Assembly: GCA_039029355.1 (NCBI GenBank)
Contig: JBCCGI010000166.1
Coordinates: 1-7,954, forward strand
Reading direction: 5' to 3'
DNA length: 7,954 bases
Source: JBCCGI01 sp039029355
Lineage (GTDB): Bacteria > Planctomycetota > UBA1135 > GCA-002686595
Position numbers and translations under genes: made by a program. The notes beneath the pieces are model-generated. The model saw nothing but the letters and a program-made list of their open reading frames with translations. It ran no database searches and was not told the DNA's origin. Positions 1-5,152 of this stretch are shown here, one piece after another. The number at the start of each line of letters is the position of its first letter. Position 1 is the first letter of the stretch.

Positions 1-23
1 AGCGCCGCGGGTGGTCTGCTAGC

Positions 24-287
24 ATGGCGCGCATGAAGACGCACATCACGCTCGCGCTCGCCTCGCTGCTCGCCGTCTCCGCCTGCCGCACTCCCCCCGC
101 CACGACCGAGGCCGGCCCCGACGGCCTGTTCCGCGTCGAGCTTACGATCAACGAGAAGTCCCTCGTCGCCGAGGGCAAGGAGGGGCGGCTGCTCGTCCAG
201 GGCGAGGACCGCGGCCCGGTGCAGGAGGGCGACATCGTCACCTTCGACTGGGACGGCGAGGTGCGCGTGAACGGCAAACGGCGCTGA
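24..287 (+). CDS. Small putative lipoprotein of unknown function
   Basis: An 87-residue product, or 84 if translation starts at the second ATG (base 33), which gives the more typical signal sequence MKTHITLALASLLAVSAC. A basic start, a hydrophobic core and a V-S-A-C lipobox (Cys21 counted from the first ATG) indicate a type II signal peptide and membrane anchoring by a lipidated cysteine. A weak GGGTGG at 9-14 favours the first ATG. The mature part is only about 66 residues: a Pro/Thr/Ala linker, then a segment with alternating hydrophobic residues that looks like a small beta-rich domain (FRVELTINEKSLVAEG, then GRLLVQGEDRGPVQEGDIV), ending in a basic NGKRR tail. No family is recognised. The next gene begins 8 bases after its stop, so the two probably share a transcript. 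The lipoprotein call rests on the signal and lipobox alone. Confidence 0.68.
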   Translation: MARMKTHITLALASLLAVSACRTPPATTEAGPDGLFRVELTINEKSLVAEGKEGRLLVQGEDRGPVQEGDIVTFDWDGEVRVNGKRR

Positions 288-295
288 GGCCGGCG

Positions 296-739
296 GTGGT
301 CAAGAACCCACCCGACGGCTACCAGCGCATCATCCCCTACCTGGTCTACGCCGACGCGCCGGCCGCGATCGACTTCCTTACCAAGGCCTTCGGGTTCCGC
401 GAGCGCCTGCGCCTGCCGGGCGAGGACGGGCGGGTCGGCCATGCGGAGCTCGAGCTAGGCGGCAACGTCGTGATGCTGGCGAGCGTGTACGAGGAGCTCG
501 GCCACGGCGACCCGCTCACGCTCGGCGCGCGCTGCGTCACGGTGCTGTGCTACGTGGACGACGTCGACGCCCACTACGCCGCGGCATGCGCGGCGGGCGC
601 GCAGCCCCAGGACGAGCCGAAGGATCAGTTCTACGGCGACCGCTCCTACCGCGTGCTCGATCCGGGCGGGCACCAGTGGTTCTTCGCGCAACACATCCGC
701 GACGTGCCGCCGGAGGAGCTCGCGGCGGGCGCCGGCTAG
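296..739 (+). CDS. VOC superfamily (PhnB/glyoxalase-like) protein
   Basis: A 147-residue, single-domain cytosolic protein of the vicinal oxygen chelate fold, PhnB/YdfO-like branch. Diagnostic stretches are the N-terminal GYQRIIPYLVYADAPAAIDF (residues 8-27) with AFGF after it, GHAELELGG (48-56), the second-repeat strand VTVLCYVDDVDAHYA (81-95), and the C-terminal YGDRSYRVLDPGGHQWFFAQ (113-132). His49, His126 and His133 are candidate metal or substrate contacts. Family members include glyoxalase I, dioxygenases and antibiotic-binding proteins; many PhnB-like members have no assigned substrate, and none can be assigned here. The GTG start is chosen because it gives the family's usual N-terminus, and a TGAGG overlapping the upstream stop (285-289) lies 6 bases before it, suggesting coupling to the lipoprotein gene. 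It ends 4 bases from the convergent EAL-HDOD gene. Confidence 0.9.
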   Translation: MVKNPPDGYQRIIPYLVYADAPAAIDFLTKAFGFRERLRLPGEDGRVGHAELELGGNVVMLASVYEELGHGDPLTLGARCVTVLCYVDDVDAHYAAACAAGAQPQDEPKDQFYGDRSYRVLDPGGHQWFFAQHIRDVPPEELAAGAG

Positions 740-743
740 GCGG

Positions 744-1961
744 TCACGCGGCGCGTCGCAGCACCTCGGTGTCGATGCGCTGCACCCAGTCGATGGCGTC
801 GAGGAAGGCGCCCTTGATCTCGGCGCGCGGCAGCTCGAGGCAGGAGACGTGTCCCCAGTCGCCGCGCTCGTACGCGAGCGCCGAGGCCAGCACGGCGCCG
901 AGCCCGCCTTCGCGCTCCAAGAGCGCGACGCGCAGCTCGTCGGCGAGCGGCAGGCGCTCGAGGACGCGGCGCATCGAGGTGTCCATGAGCGCGTCCAGGA
1001 TCGAGAACAGACCCACCGTGAAGGCCTGGCTGGGCGCCGGGCCCTCGGCGCGCCGCGCGAGGCTCTCGCACATCTTGGCGCGCAGCATCGCCGTGACCAG
1101 CAGCTCGTGGGGCTTGTCGTCCACGCTGGCCAGCAGGAACAGGCTCGCCAGGCTGCGGATCGTCTCGACGCCCAGGAAGACCAGCGTCTCGTGGATCGAC
1201 TCGACCCGGCGGCGGCGCCCGAATTTGGTCGTGTTCACGTGGCGCATCAGCTTGTAGGTCAGCGCGGCGTCCTGGGAGACCAGCTCCTGCGCCCGTTCGA
1301 ACCCGAAGCTCGGGTCCTGCAGCTCCGACAGCAGCATCAGCAGGTTCACGCGGTTCGCCGCCACGGCGCGCCCGCGCACGATGTTGGGGCGCGAGAGGAA
1401 GAAGCCCTGGAACAGCTCGAAGCCCAGGTCGCGGCAGTGCTCGAACTGCTCCTGCGTCTCGATCTTCTCCGCGAGCAGCGTCACGTCGAGGTGCCGGAGC
1501 GGCTCGACCTGGGCGGCGATCTGGTCGTTGTCGAGGCCCAGGCAGTCGACCTTGATCACGTCGGCGTGCGGGAGGAAGGCGCGCGTGGTGCCGTCGAGCA
1601 CGAAGTCGTCCAGCGCGATGGTGAAGCCGCGCTCCCGAAGCGCGCCGAGGCCCCGCAGCACCTCCGGGTCCGGCGGCACGTGCTCGAGCACCTCGAGCAC
1701 CACGCGATCGACCGGCACCGGGAGCGGATACTCCCCGGTCAGGAAGCCGCGCGTGACGTTGAGGTACACCGGGCGGGCGCCGACGACGCGCTCTAGTCCG
1801 AGCTCGGTGAACACGTTGAGCACCACCTGCGAGGTGGCCTGATCCTCCTGCGAGAACTCGGCGCGGTTCTTCTCCGAGCTGCCGCGGAACAGCAGCTCAT
1901 AGGCGGAGACGTCGAGCGAGGGACCAAAGATCGGCTGTCGTCCTACGAAGATATCTTGCAT
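744..1961 (-). CDS. EAL-HDOD signalling protein (YuxH/CdgJ type)
   Basis: A 405-residue cytosolic protein with an N-terminal EAL domain (about 1-200) joined to a C-terminal HDOD domain (about 205-395), the size and order typical of YuxH/CdgJ-type proteins. EAL domains hydrolyse or bind cyclic di-GMP; HDOD domains lack the HD phosphohydrolase metal site and usually act as signalling or protein-interaction modules. The EAL motif is YELLFR. Positions matching the catalytic set are present: Glu22, Asn68, Glu90/Glu93, Asp118-Asp119, Lys137, Glu165 and Gln185. Loop 6, normally DDFGTGYSS, reads DDFVLDGTT, so activity is uncertain. HDOD signatures are SQDAALTYKLMRHVNTTKFG (229-248) and LVFLGVETIRSLASLFLLA (260-278). 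The ATG giving MQDIFVGRQPIF is the start, because family members begin just ahead of GRQPIF; the frame stays open for another 295 codons upstream, antisense to modA, which is spurious. No good ribosome-binding site is visible. Transcribed divergently from modA. Confidence 0.93.
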   Translation of the reverse strand: MQDIFVGRQPIFGPSLDVSAYELLFRGSSEKNRAEFSQEDQATSQVVLNVFTELGLERVVGARPVYLNVTRGFLTGEYPLPVPVDRVVLEVLEHVPPDPEVLRGLGALRERGFTIALDDFVLDGTTRAFLPHADVIKVDCLGLDNDQIAAQVEPLRHLDVTLLAEKIETQEQFEHCRDLGFELFQGFFLSRPNIVRGRAVAANRVNLLMLLSELQDPSFGFERAQELVSQDAALTYKLMRHVNTTKFGRRRRVESIHETLVFLGVETIRSLASLFLLASVDDKPHELLVTAMLRAKMCESLARRAEGPAPSQAFTVGLFSILDALMDTSMRRVLERLPLADELRVALLEREGGLGAVLASALAYERGDWGHVSCLELPRAEIKGAFLDAIDWVQRIDTEVLRRAA

Positions 1962-2012
1962 CTTGATCGGGGGCTGCCCCTCGGTCGGCTCGCCGGCGCG
2001 TGCGCCTGAAGG

Positions 2013-2032
2013 GGCGCCGAAATTTCGACGCC
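2013..2032. promoter_or_regulatory. 20-base near-perfect palindrome, candidate operator
   Basis: GGCGCCGAAATTTCGACGCC reads the same on both strands apart from one mismatched pair (2017 against 2028). The central ten bases, CGAAATTTCG (2018-2027), form a perfect palindrome with an A/T core that stands out in the GC-rich background. It lies about 52 bases upstream of both the EAL-HDOD ATG (1961) and the modA ATG (2085), a good place for a dimeric repressor or activator. I do not recognise the motif as belonging to a named regulator. Confidence 0.45.
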
Positions 2033-2037
2033 GCGGC

Positions 2038-2070
2038 TTGTGGGCTGAGGGCGAATCCCACAACTTGTGG
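2038..2070. promoter_or_regulatory. Cluster of three TTGTGG half-sites, candidate operator
   Basis: TTGTGG occurs at 2038-2043, inverted as CCACAA at 2058-2063, and again directly at 2065-2070. The last two make a perfect 13-base palindrome, CCACAACTTGTGG, with a one-base centre at 2064. The first pairs with the second as 7-base arms (TTGTGGG and CCCACAA) around a 12-base gap. The two pairings are mutually exclusive as RNA hairpins, but both could be operator half-sites in DNA. The cluster ends 14 bases before the modA ATG, so it overlaps the likely 5' leader or core promoter and could act by blocking transcription or translation initiation. Confidence 0.45.
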
Positions 2071-2084
2071 CCCGGACTTCCGAC

Positions 2085-2873
2085 ATGCGAAACGGCTGGC
2101 TCACTTCCCGGCGCGCCTTTCTTGCGGCGGCTTGTCTCTTGCCCTGGCTCGACGCCTGCGGCGGGGATCAGCGCAAGGACGTGCTCGACGTGTACGCCGC
2201 TTCGAGCCTTCAGGACGCGCTGAAGGAGGTAAACCAGGCCTTCGCACGAGCGCACGGCGTGAAGGTGAACATGAACAACGGGTCGTCCGGCAAGCTCTCG
2301 GTGCAGATCGAGCTGGGCGGCAACTGCGACGTCTTCCTCTCCGCCGGCGACAAGGAGATGGATCGGCTCGACGAGCTCGGCGCGGTCGACCGGGCCTCGC
2401 GCCGCGCGCTCCTCTCCAACCAGCTCGTGATCGTCGCCGACCGCGACGAGACCGAGGGCATCGCCGGCCCCGAGGACCTTGCGGGCGAGCGCGTGAAGCG
2501 GCTGTCGCTCGCCAACCCCGACGGCGTCCCCGCCGGCCGCTACGCGCGCACCTGGCTGCAGCAGGCGGGCGTCTGGGAGCGGGTCCAAGACAAGGTCCTG
2601 CCCGCCTCGAACGTGCGGGCCGCCCTCGCGGCCGTCACCAGCGGCGGCGCGGAGGCCGGAGTTGTGTACCGCACCGACGCCGCGATCAGCGACCGGGTCG
2701 AGATCGTGTACACGCTCCCGCCCGGGGAGGGGCCGGAGATCCGCTATCCGGTGGCGGCGATGCTCGACCGGCCGCGGCGCGAGCAGTCGGAGCTCTACGT
2801 CGCGTTCCTCGGGACCGACGAGGCCCTCCAGGTGTTTCGACGGCACGGTTTCCTGGTCCTCGAGGACGGCTGA
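2085..2873 (+). CDS. modA: Molybdate ABC transporter, substrate-binding lipoprotein ModA
   Basis: A 262-residue extracytoplasmic molybdate-binding protein that feeds the ModBC channel. Family blocks in order: YAASSLQDALKEV (37-49), GSSGKLSVQIELGGNCDVFL (66-85), LVIVA (114-118), LANPDGVPAGRYARTWL (142-158), SNVRAAL (175-181) and AEAGVVYRTDA (189-199). Residues equivalent to the E. coli ModA ligand shell are visible: Ser in AASSL and GSSG, Ala150, Val177 and Tyr195. The N-terminus has a twin-arginine motif, SRRAFL (8-13), a hydrophobic run and a lipobox L-D-A-C with Cys25, suggesting a Tat-exported lipoprotein rather than the soluble periplasmic form common in Gram-negatives. The ATG at 2085 is preferred over the in-frame GTG at 2067, which sits inside a palindrome and would lengthen the n-region. 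Ribosome binding looks weak. First gene of modABC, with modB 6 bases downstream. Confidence 0.95.
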   Translation: MRNGWLTSRRAFLAAACLLPWLDACGGDQRKDVLDVYAASSLQDALKEVNQAFARAHGVKVNMNNGSSGKLSVQIELGGNCDVFLSAGDKEMDRLDELGAVDRASRRALLSNQLVIVADRDETEGIAGPEDLAGERVKRLSLANPDGVPAGRYARTWLQQAGVWERVQDKVLPASNVRAALAAVTSGGAEAGVVYRTDAAISDRVEIVYTLPPGEGPEIRYPVAAMLDRPRREQSELYVAFLGTDEALQVFRRHGFLVLEDG

Positions 2874-2879
2874 GCCTGC

Positions 2880-3572
2880 TTGGAAGGCTTCAACGAAGCG
2901 CTCGTCCCGCTCTGGCTGTCGATCAAGGTCGCGACCCTTGCGACGCTGGTCGTCTTCGTGCCGGGCTGTCTCGCCGGGCTCCTGCTCTCGCGCAGGAGCT
3001 TCCCCGGCAAGGCGATCGTCGAGACCCTGTTCGAGCTGCCGCTGGTGCTGCCGCCGACCGCGGTGGGCTTCATGCTGCTGCTCGCGCTCGGCAAGGACGG
3101 GCTGTTCGGCCGTAACACGCTGCCCTTCGACCCGGGCATCCTGTTCACCTGGCGCGCGGCGGTGCTGGCCTCGGCCGTGATGGCCTTCCCGCTGGTCGCG
3201 CGCACCGCCCGCGTGGCCTTCGACAACGTCGATCCGCGTCTGGAGCGGATGGCCGCTTCGCTCGGGTTCTCGCGGCTGGCGGTAAAGCTCCGCGTCACCC
3301 TGCCGATCGCGGGGCGCGGGCTGATGGCGGCCGCGCTGCTCGGCTTCAGCCGCGCCCTCGGCGAGTTCGGCGCGACCGCGCTCGTCGCCGGCAACCAGGA
3401 AGGCAAGACGCGCACGCTCGCGCTCGCGATCTTCAACGACATCCAGGAGGGCAACTACGCCCGCGCGCGGGCGCTCCTGGCGATCGCGATCGTGCTGGCC
3501 TACGGCGCGATCGCGGCCGTGGCCTGGCTGCAGCGGCGCGACCGCCGCCTGCGCGGGGAGGAGCCGTCGTGA
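2880..3572 (+). CDS. modB: Molybdate ABC transporter permease ModB
   Basis: A 230-residue inner-membrane permease, the usual ModB length, forming the channel as a homodimer. Hydrophobic segments lie near residues 10-36, 53-71, 89-108, 148-168 and 197-219. The cytoplasmic EAA loop that docks on ModC is clear: MAASLGFSRLAVKLRVTLP (124-142), with Gly129 and Leu141-Pro142 at the conserved spacing. It is followed by the family hallmark LGEFGATALVAGN (160-172). The start is TTG: an in-frame stop (the modA stop, 2871-2873) lies three codons upstream, and the first hydrophobic helix begins just inside, so no ATG or GTG fits. A GAGGA (2862-2866) inside the modA end is a rather distant ribosome-binding site, so translation probably relies partly on coupling to modA. 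Its stop overlaps the modC start. Confidence 0.95.
   Translation: MEGFNEALVPLWLSIKVATLATLVVFVPGCLAGLLLSRRSFPGKAIVETLFELPLVLPPTAVGFMLLLALGKDGLFGRNTLPFDPGILFTWRAAVLASAVMAFPLVARTARVAFDNVDPRLERMAASLGFSRLAVKLRVTLPIAGRGLMAAALLGFSRALGEFGATALVAGNQEGKTRTLALAIFNDIQEGNYARARALLAIAIVLAYGAIAAVAWLQRRDRRLRGEEPS
3555..3563 (+). promoter_or_regulatory. Strong ribosome-binding site for modC
   Basis: GGGGAGGAG lies 5 bases before the modC GTG. It is the best Shine-Dalgarno match in the window and is embedded in the last codons of modB, supporting the GTGA overlap start. Confidence 0.75.
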
Positions 3573-4651
3573 GCCTCTTCGACATCGAGCTGCGCGTCGA
3601 GCTGACGTCGTTCACGCTCGACTACCGCCTGCGGACCGACGATCGCACCGTCGGCGTGTTCGGTCACTCCGGCGCCGGCAAGACCACGGTGATCGAGCAC
3701 ATCGCCGGCTGGCGCCGCGGCGCCGCCGGCAAGGTGGAGATCGGCGGGCGCGTGCTGCTCGACTCCAGCGCCGGGGTGTTCGCTCCCCCGCGTCACCGCG
3801 GGATCGGTTACGTGCCCCAGGACATCCTGCTGTTCCCCCACTGGACCGTGCAGCAGAACGTGATGGCCGGGTCGGAGCGGCCCGAGAAGGGGGCGCCGAT
3901 CGAGGTCGACCGCGTGCTCGAGGTGCTCGAGCTCGGGAGCCTGCTCGACCGCCCGGTGCGCCGGCTCTCGGGCGGCGAGCGGCACCGCGTGGCGCTCGCG
4001 CGGGCGCTCTCGTCGCAGCCCTCGCTGCTGTTGCTCGACGAGCCGCTGTCGTCGCTCGACCATCGTCTCCGGCGGCGCATCCTGGGCGACCTGGTGCGCG
4101 TGCGCGACGAGTTCCACGTGCCGATGCTCCTGATCAGCCACGACCCGACCGAGGTGCAGGTGCTGTGCGACCGCGTCCAGCGCCTGGAGCGCGGCAAGGT
4201 CGTCGCCGAGGGAGCGCCGGGGCAGGTGCTGGGCGGCTCGGGCGGGGCCGACTTCGAAAACGTGCTCGCCGGCACGGTCGCGGGCATCCACGACCACACC
4301 GCCCGCGTGGCGCTCGCGAGCGGTCACGAGCTGATCGCGCCCCGCGCCGGCGTCGACAAGGGCGACCGCGTCGTGCTCGGTCTGCGCGCCGACGACGTGC
4401 TGGTCGCGACCGAGGCGCCGCGCGGCATCTCGGCCCGCAACGTGCTCCCGGCCCGGGTCGAGCGCCTGGGCGAGGCCGCGGACTCGGTCGAGCTCCTCGC
4501 GGTGCTGGTCGGCGAGGGCGCCCCGACCGAGCTGCGCGTGCGCATCACCGAAGACGCGGTGCGCCAGCTCGACCTCGCCGTCGGGCGCGAGGTGACCCTG
4601 ATCCTGAAGACCAACTCGCTCGAGGTCCTGACCAGCGTCGCGCGCGGGTAG
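3569..4651 (+). CDS. modC: Molybdate ABC transporter ATPase ModC
   Basis: A 360-residue cytoplasmic ATPase that powers molybdate import. The nucleotide-binding domain (about 1-230) has Walker A GHSGAGKTT (32-40), Q-loop Gln84 in YVPQD, ABC signature LSGGE (133-137), Walker B LLLLDEP (153-159, Asp157 and Glu158), D-loop SSLD (161-164) and switch His191; all are intact. The C-terminal region (about 288-355), beginning ISARNVLPARVERL, matches a Mop/TOBE domain, which in ModC proteins binds molybdate and can mediate regulation by the substrate. Length matches the family (about 350-360). The GTG start overlaps the modB stop as GTGA and has a strong ribosome-binding site, so synthesis is translationally coupled. 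Last gene of the operon; it ends 11 bases from the convergent SUI1 gene. A tungstate or sulfate transporter is less likely given the ModA and ModB matches and the Mop domain. Confidence 0.95.
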   Translation: MSLFDIELRVELTSFTLDYRLRTDDRTVGVFGHSGAGKTTVIEHIAGWRRGAAGKVEIGGRVLLDSSAGVFAPPRHRGIGYVPQDILLFPHWTVQQNVMAGSERPEKGAPIEVDRVLEVLELGSLLDRPVRRLSGGERHRVALARALSSQPSLLLLDEPLSSLDHRLRRRILGDLVRVRDEFHVPMLLISHDPTEVQVLCDRVQRLERGKVVAEGAPGQVLGGSGGADFENVLAGTVAGIHDHTARVALASGHELIAPRAGVDKGDRVVLGLRADDVLVATEAPRGISARNVLPARVERLGEAADSVELLAVLVGEGAPTELRVRITEDAVRQLDLAVGREVTLILKTNSLEVLTSVARG

Positions 4652-4662
4652 CGGGCCGGCTT

Positions 4663-5004
4663 CTAGCCGCCGGAGCGCCGGACGGTCCAGCCCTTCGCCT
4701 GGAGCGCGGCCACGATCGCGTCGCGGTGGTCGCCCTGGATCTCGATCACGCCGTCCTTCACCGTGCCGCCGGTGCCGCAGCGGCGCTTCAGCTCCTTGGC
4801 GAGCCCGGTTAGCTCGGCGCCGGCGAGCGGGGCGCCCGTGACGACGGTCACGCCCTTGCCGCGCCGTCCCTTGGTCTCGCGCCCGACGCGCACCACGCCA
4901 CCCGACGCCCCGCCGCCGCCGCGCGCGCAGCGGCACGCGGCGATCGGCTGGTCGCAGGCCGCGCACATGCGGCCGTGCTCGGACGAGTAAACCAGGCCTC
5001 CCAC
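4663..5004 (-). CDS. SUI1/YciH-family translation factor with Cys-rich N-terminus
   Basis: A 113-residue relative of eukaryotic eIF1 (SUI1) and E. coli YciH, cytosolic and thought to influence start-site fidelity on the small ribosomal subunit. The SUI1 core covers about residues 35-113: RRGKGVTVVTG (47-57), LKRRCGTGGTVKDGVIEIQG (72-91) and the closing AKGWTV. The N-terminus starts GGLVYSSEHGRM, matching the LVYST-type start of YciH. It is followed by C-x2-C-x6-C-x-C (Cys14, 17, 24, 26), probably a small zinc-binding knuckle, which E. coli YciH lacks, and a Gly-rich linker. The GTG at 5004 is chosen because it gives the family N-terminus. The frame stays open to a CAT at 5154, but that extension would run through the intergenic T-tracts and lacks family resemblance. 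No ribosome-binding site is evident. Divergent from the 903-residue gene. Confidence 0.9.
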   Translation of the reverse strand: MGGLVYSSEHGRMCAACDQPIAACRCARGGGGASGGVVRVGRETKGRRGKGVTVVTGAPLAGAELTGLAKELKRRCGTGGTVKDGVIEIQGDHRDAIVAALQAKGWTVRRSGG

Positions 5005-5152
5005 GGCGGACCACGATAGTGGCCGCCCCCCGGCCGAGGCGTGGGTTTTTCCCGGGCCCCTTTTTTGGCGGCGATTCGCCCGGTTTGCGTTCCCACACCG
5101 GCCGCCGCTATCCGCGGGCGGCTCGGTTCCCCTTTCCTCCAGACGCACCGCC
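5005..5152. promoter_or_regulatory. Divergent intergenic with T-tracts and short palindrome
   Basis: This 148-base gap separates the SUI1-family start (minus) from the 903-residue gene (plus). It contains T5 (5046-5050) and T6 (5061-5066), 15 bases apart and flanking CCCGGGCCCC, and then an 11-base perfect palindrome GGCGATTCGCC (5070-5080). On the minus strand the tracts are A-runs 40-60 bases upstream of the SUI1 start, where an A-rich upstream promoter element could lie. No clear -35/-10 pair is visible. The plus-strand gene has no Shine-Dalgarno; the leader just before its ATG is pyrimidine-rich (TTTCCTCC). Confidence 0.4.

Larger units (their letters stand above)
1962..2084. promoter_or_regulatory. 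Divergent promoter region, EAL-HDOD gene / modABC
   Basis: This 123-base gap between two divergent starts must hold promoters for both the EAL-HDOD gene and the molybdate operon. It is locally richer in A/T than its surroundings and contains two separate inverted-repeat structures, listed individually. I cannot point to a convincing -35/-10 pair in either direction, nor to the TATA-rich palindrome of classical ModE sites. A GAGGGG on the minus strand (1977-1982) is 15 bases from the EAL-HDOD ATG, too far for a normal ribosome-binding site. Confidence 0.6.

Noticed and set aside
849..1796. 315-codon plus-strand frame opposite the EAL-HDOD gene
   Set aside because: Its composition (many His, Gln, Arg, Val) is the usual antisense reading of a GC-rich gene, and no domain is visible.
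2068..2084. Sigma-54-like promoter before modA (TGGCCC...)
   Set aside because: The downstream TTGC element is absent and the site is too close to the start codon.
1962..2846. Upstream extension of the EAL-HDOD frame to 700 residues on the minus strand
   Set aside because: The extra 295 codons lie antisense to modA, show low-complexity Arg/Gly/Val composition typical of GC-rich shadow frames, and the recognisable EAL domain begins at MQDIFVGRQPIF.
4652..4670. Bidirectional terminator between modC and the SUI1 gene
   Set aside because: Only a 4-base stem, CGGC-TTCTA-GCCG, is visible, and there is no T-tract on either strand.
5042..5066. Possible rho-independent terminator (GC block followed by T6)
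   Set aside because: CCCGGGCCCC cannot form a stem with a workable loop before the T-tract, and no plus-strand gene ends just upstream.
3500..5098. 532-codon minus-strand frame covering modC and the SUI1 gene
   Set aside because: It is antisense to a fully recognisable modC and out of frame with the SUI1 protein.
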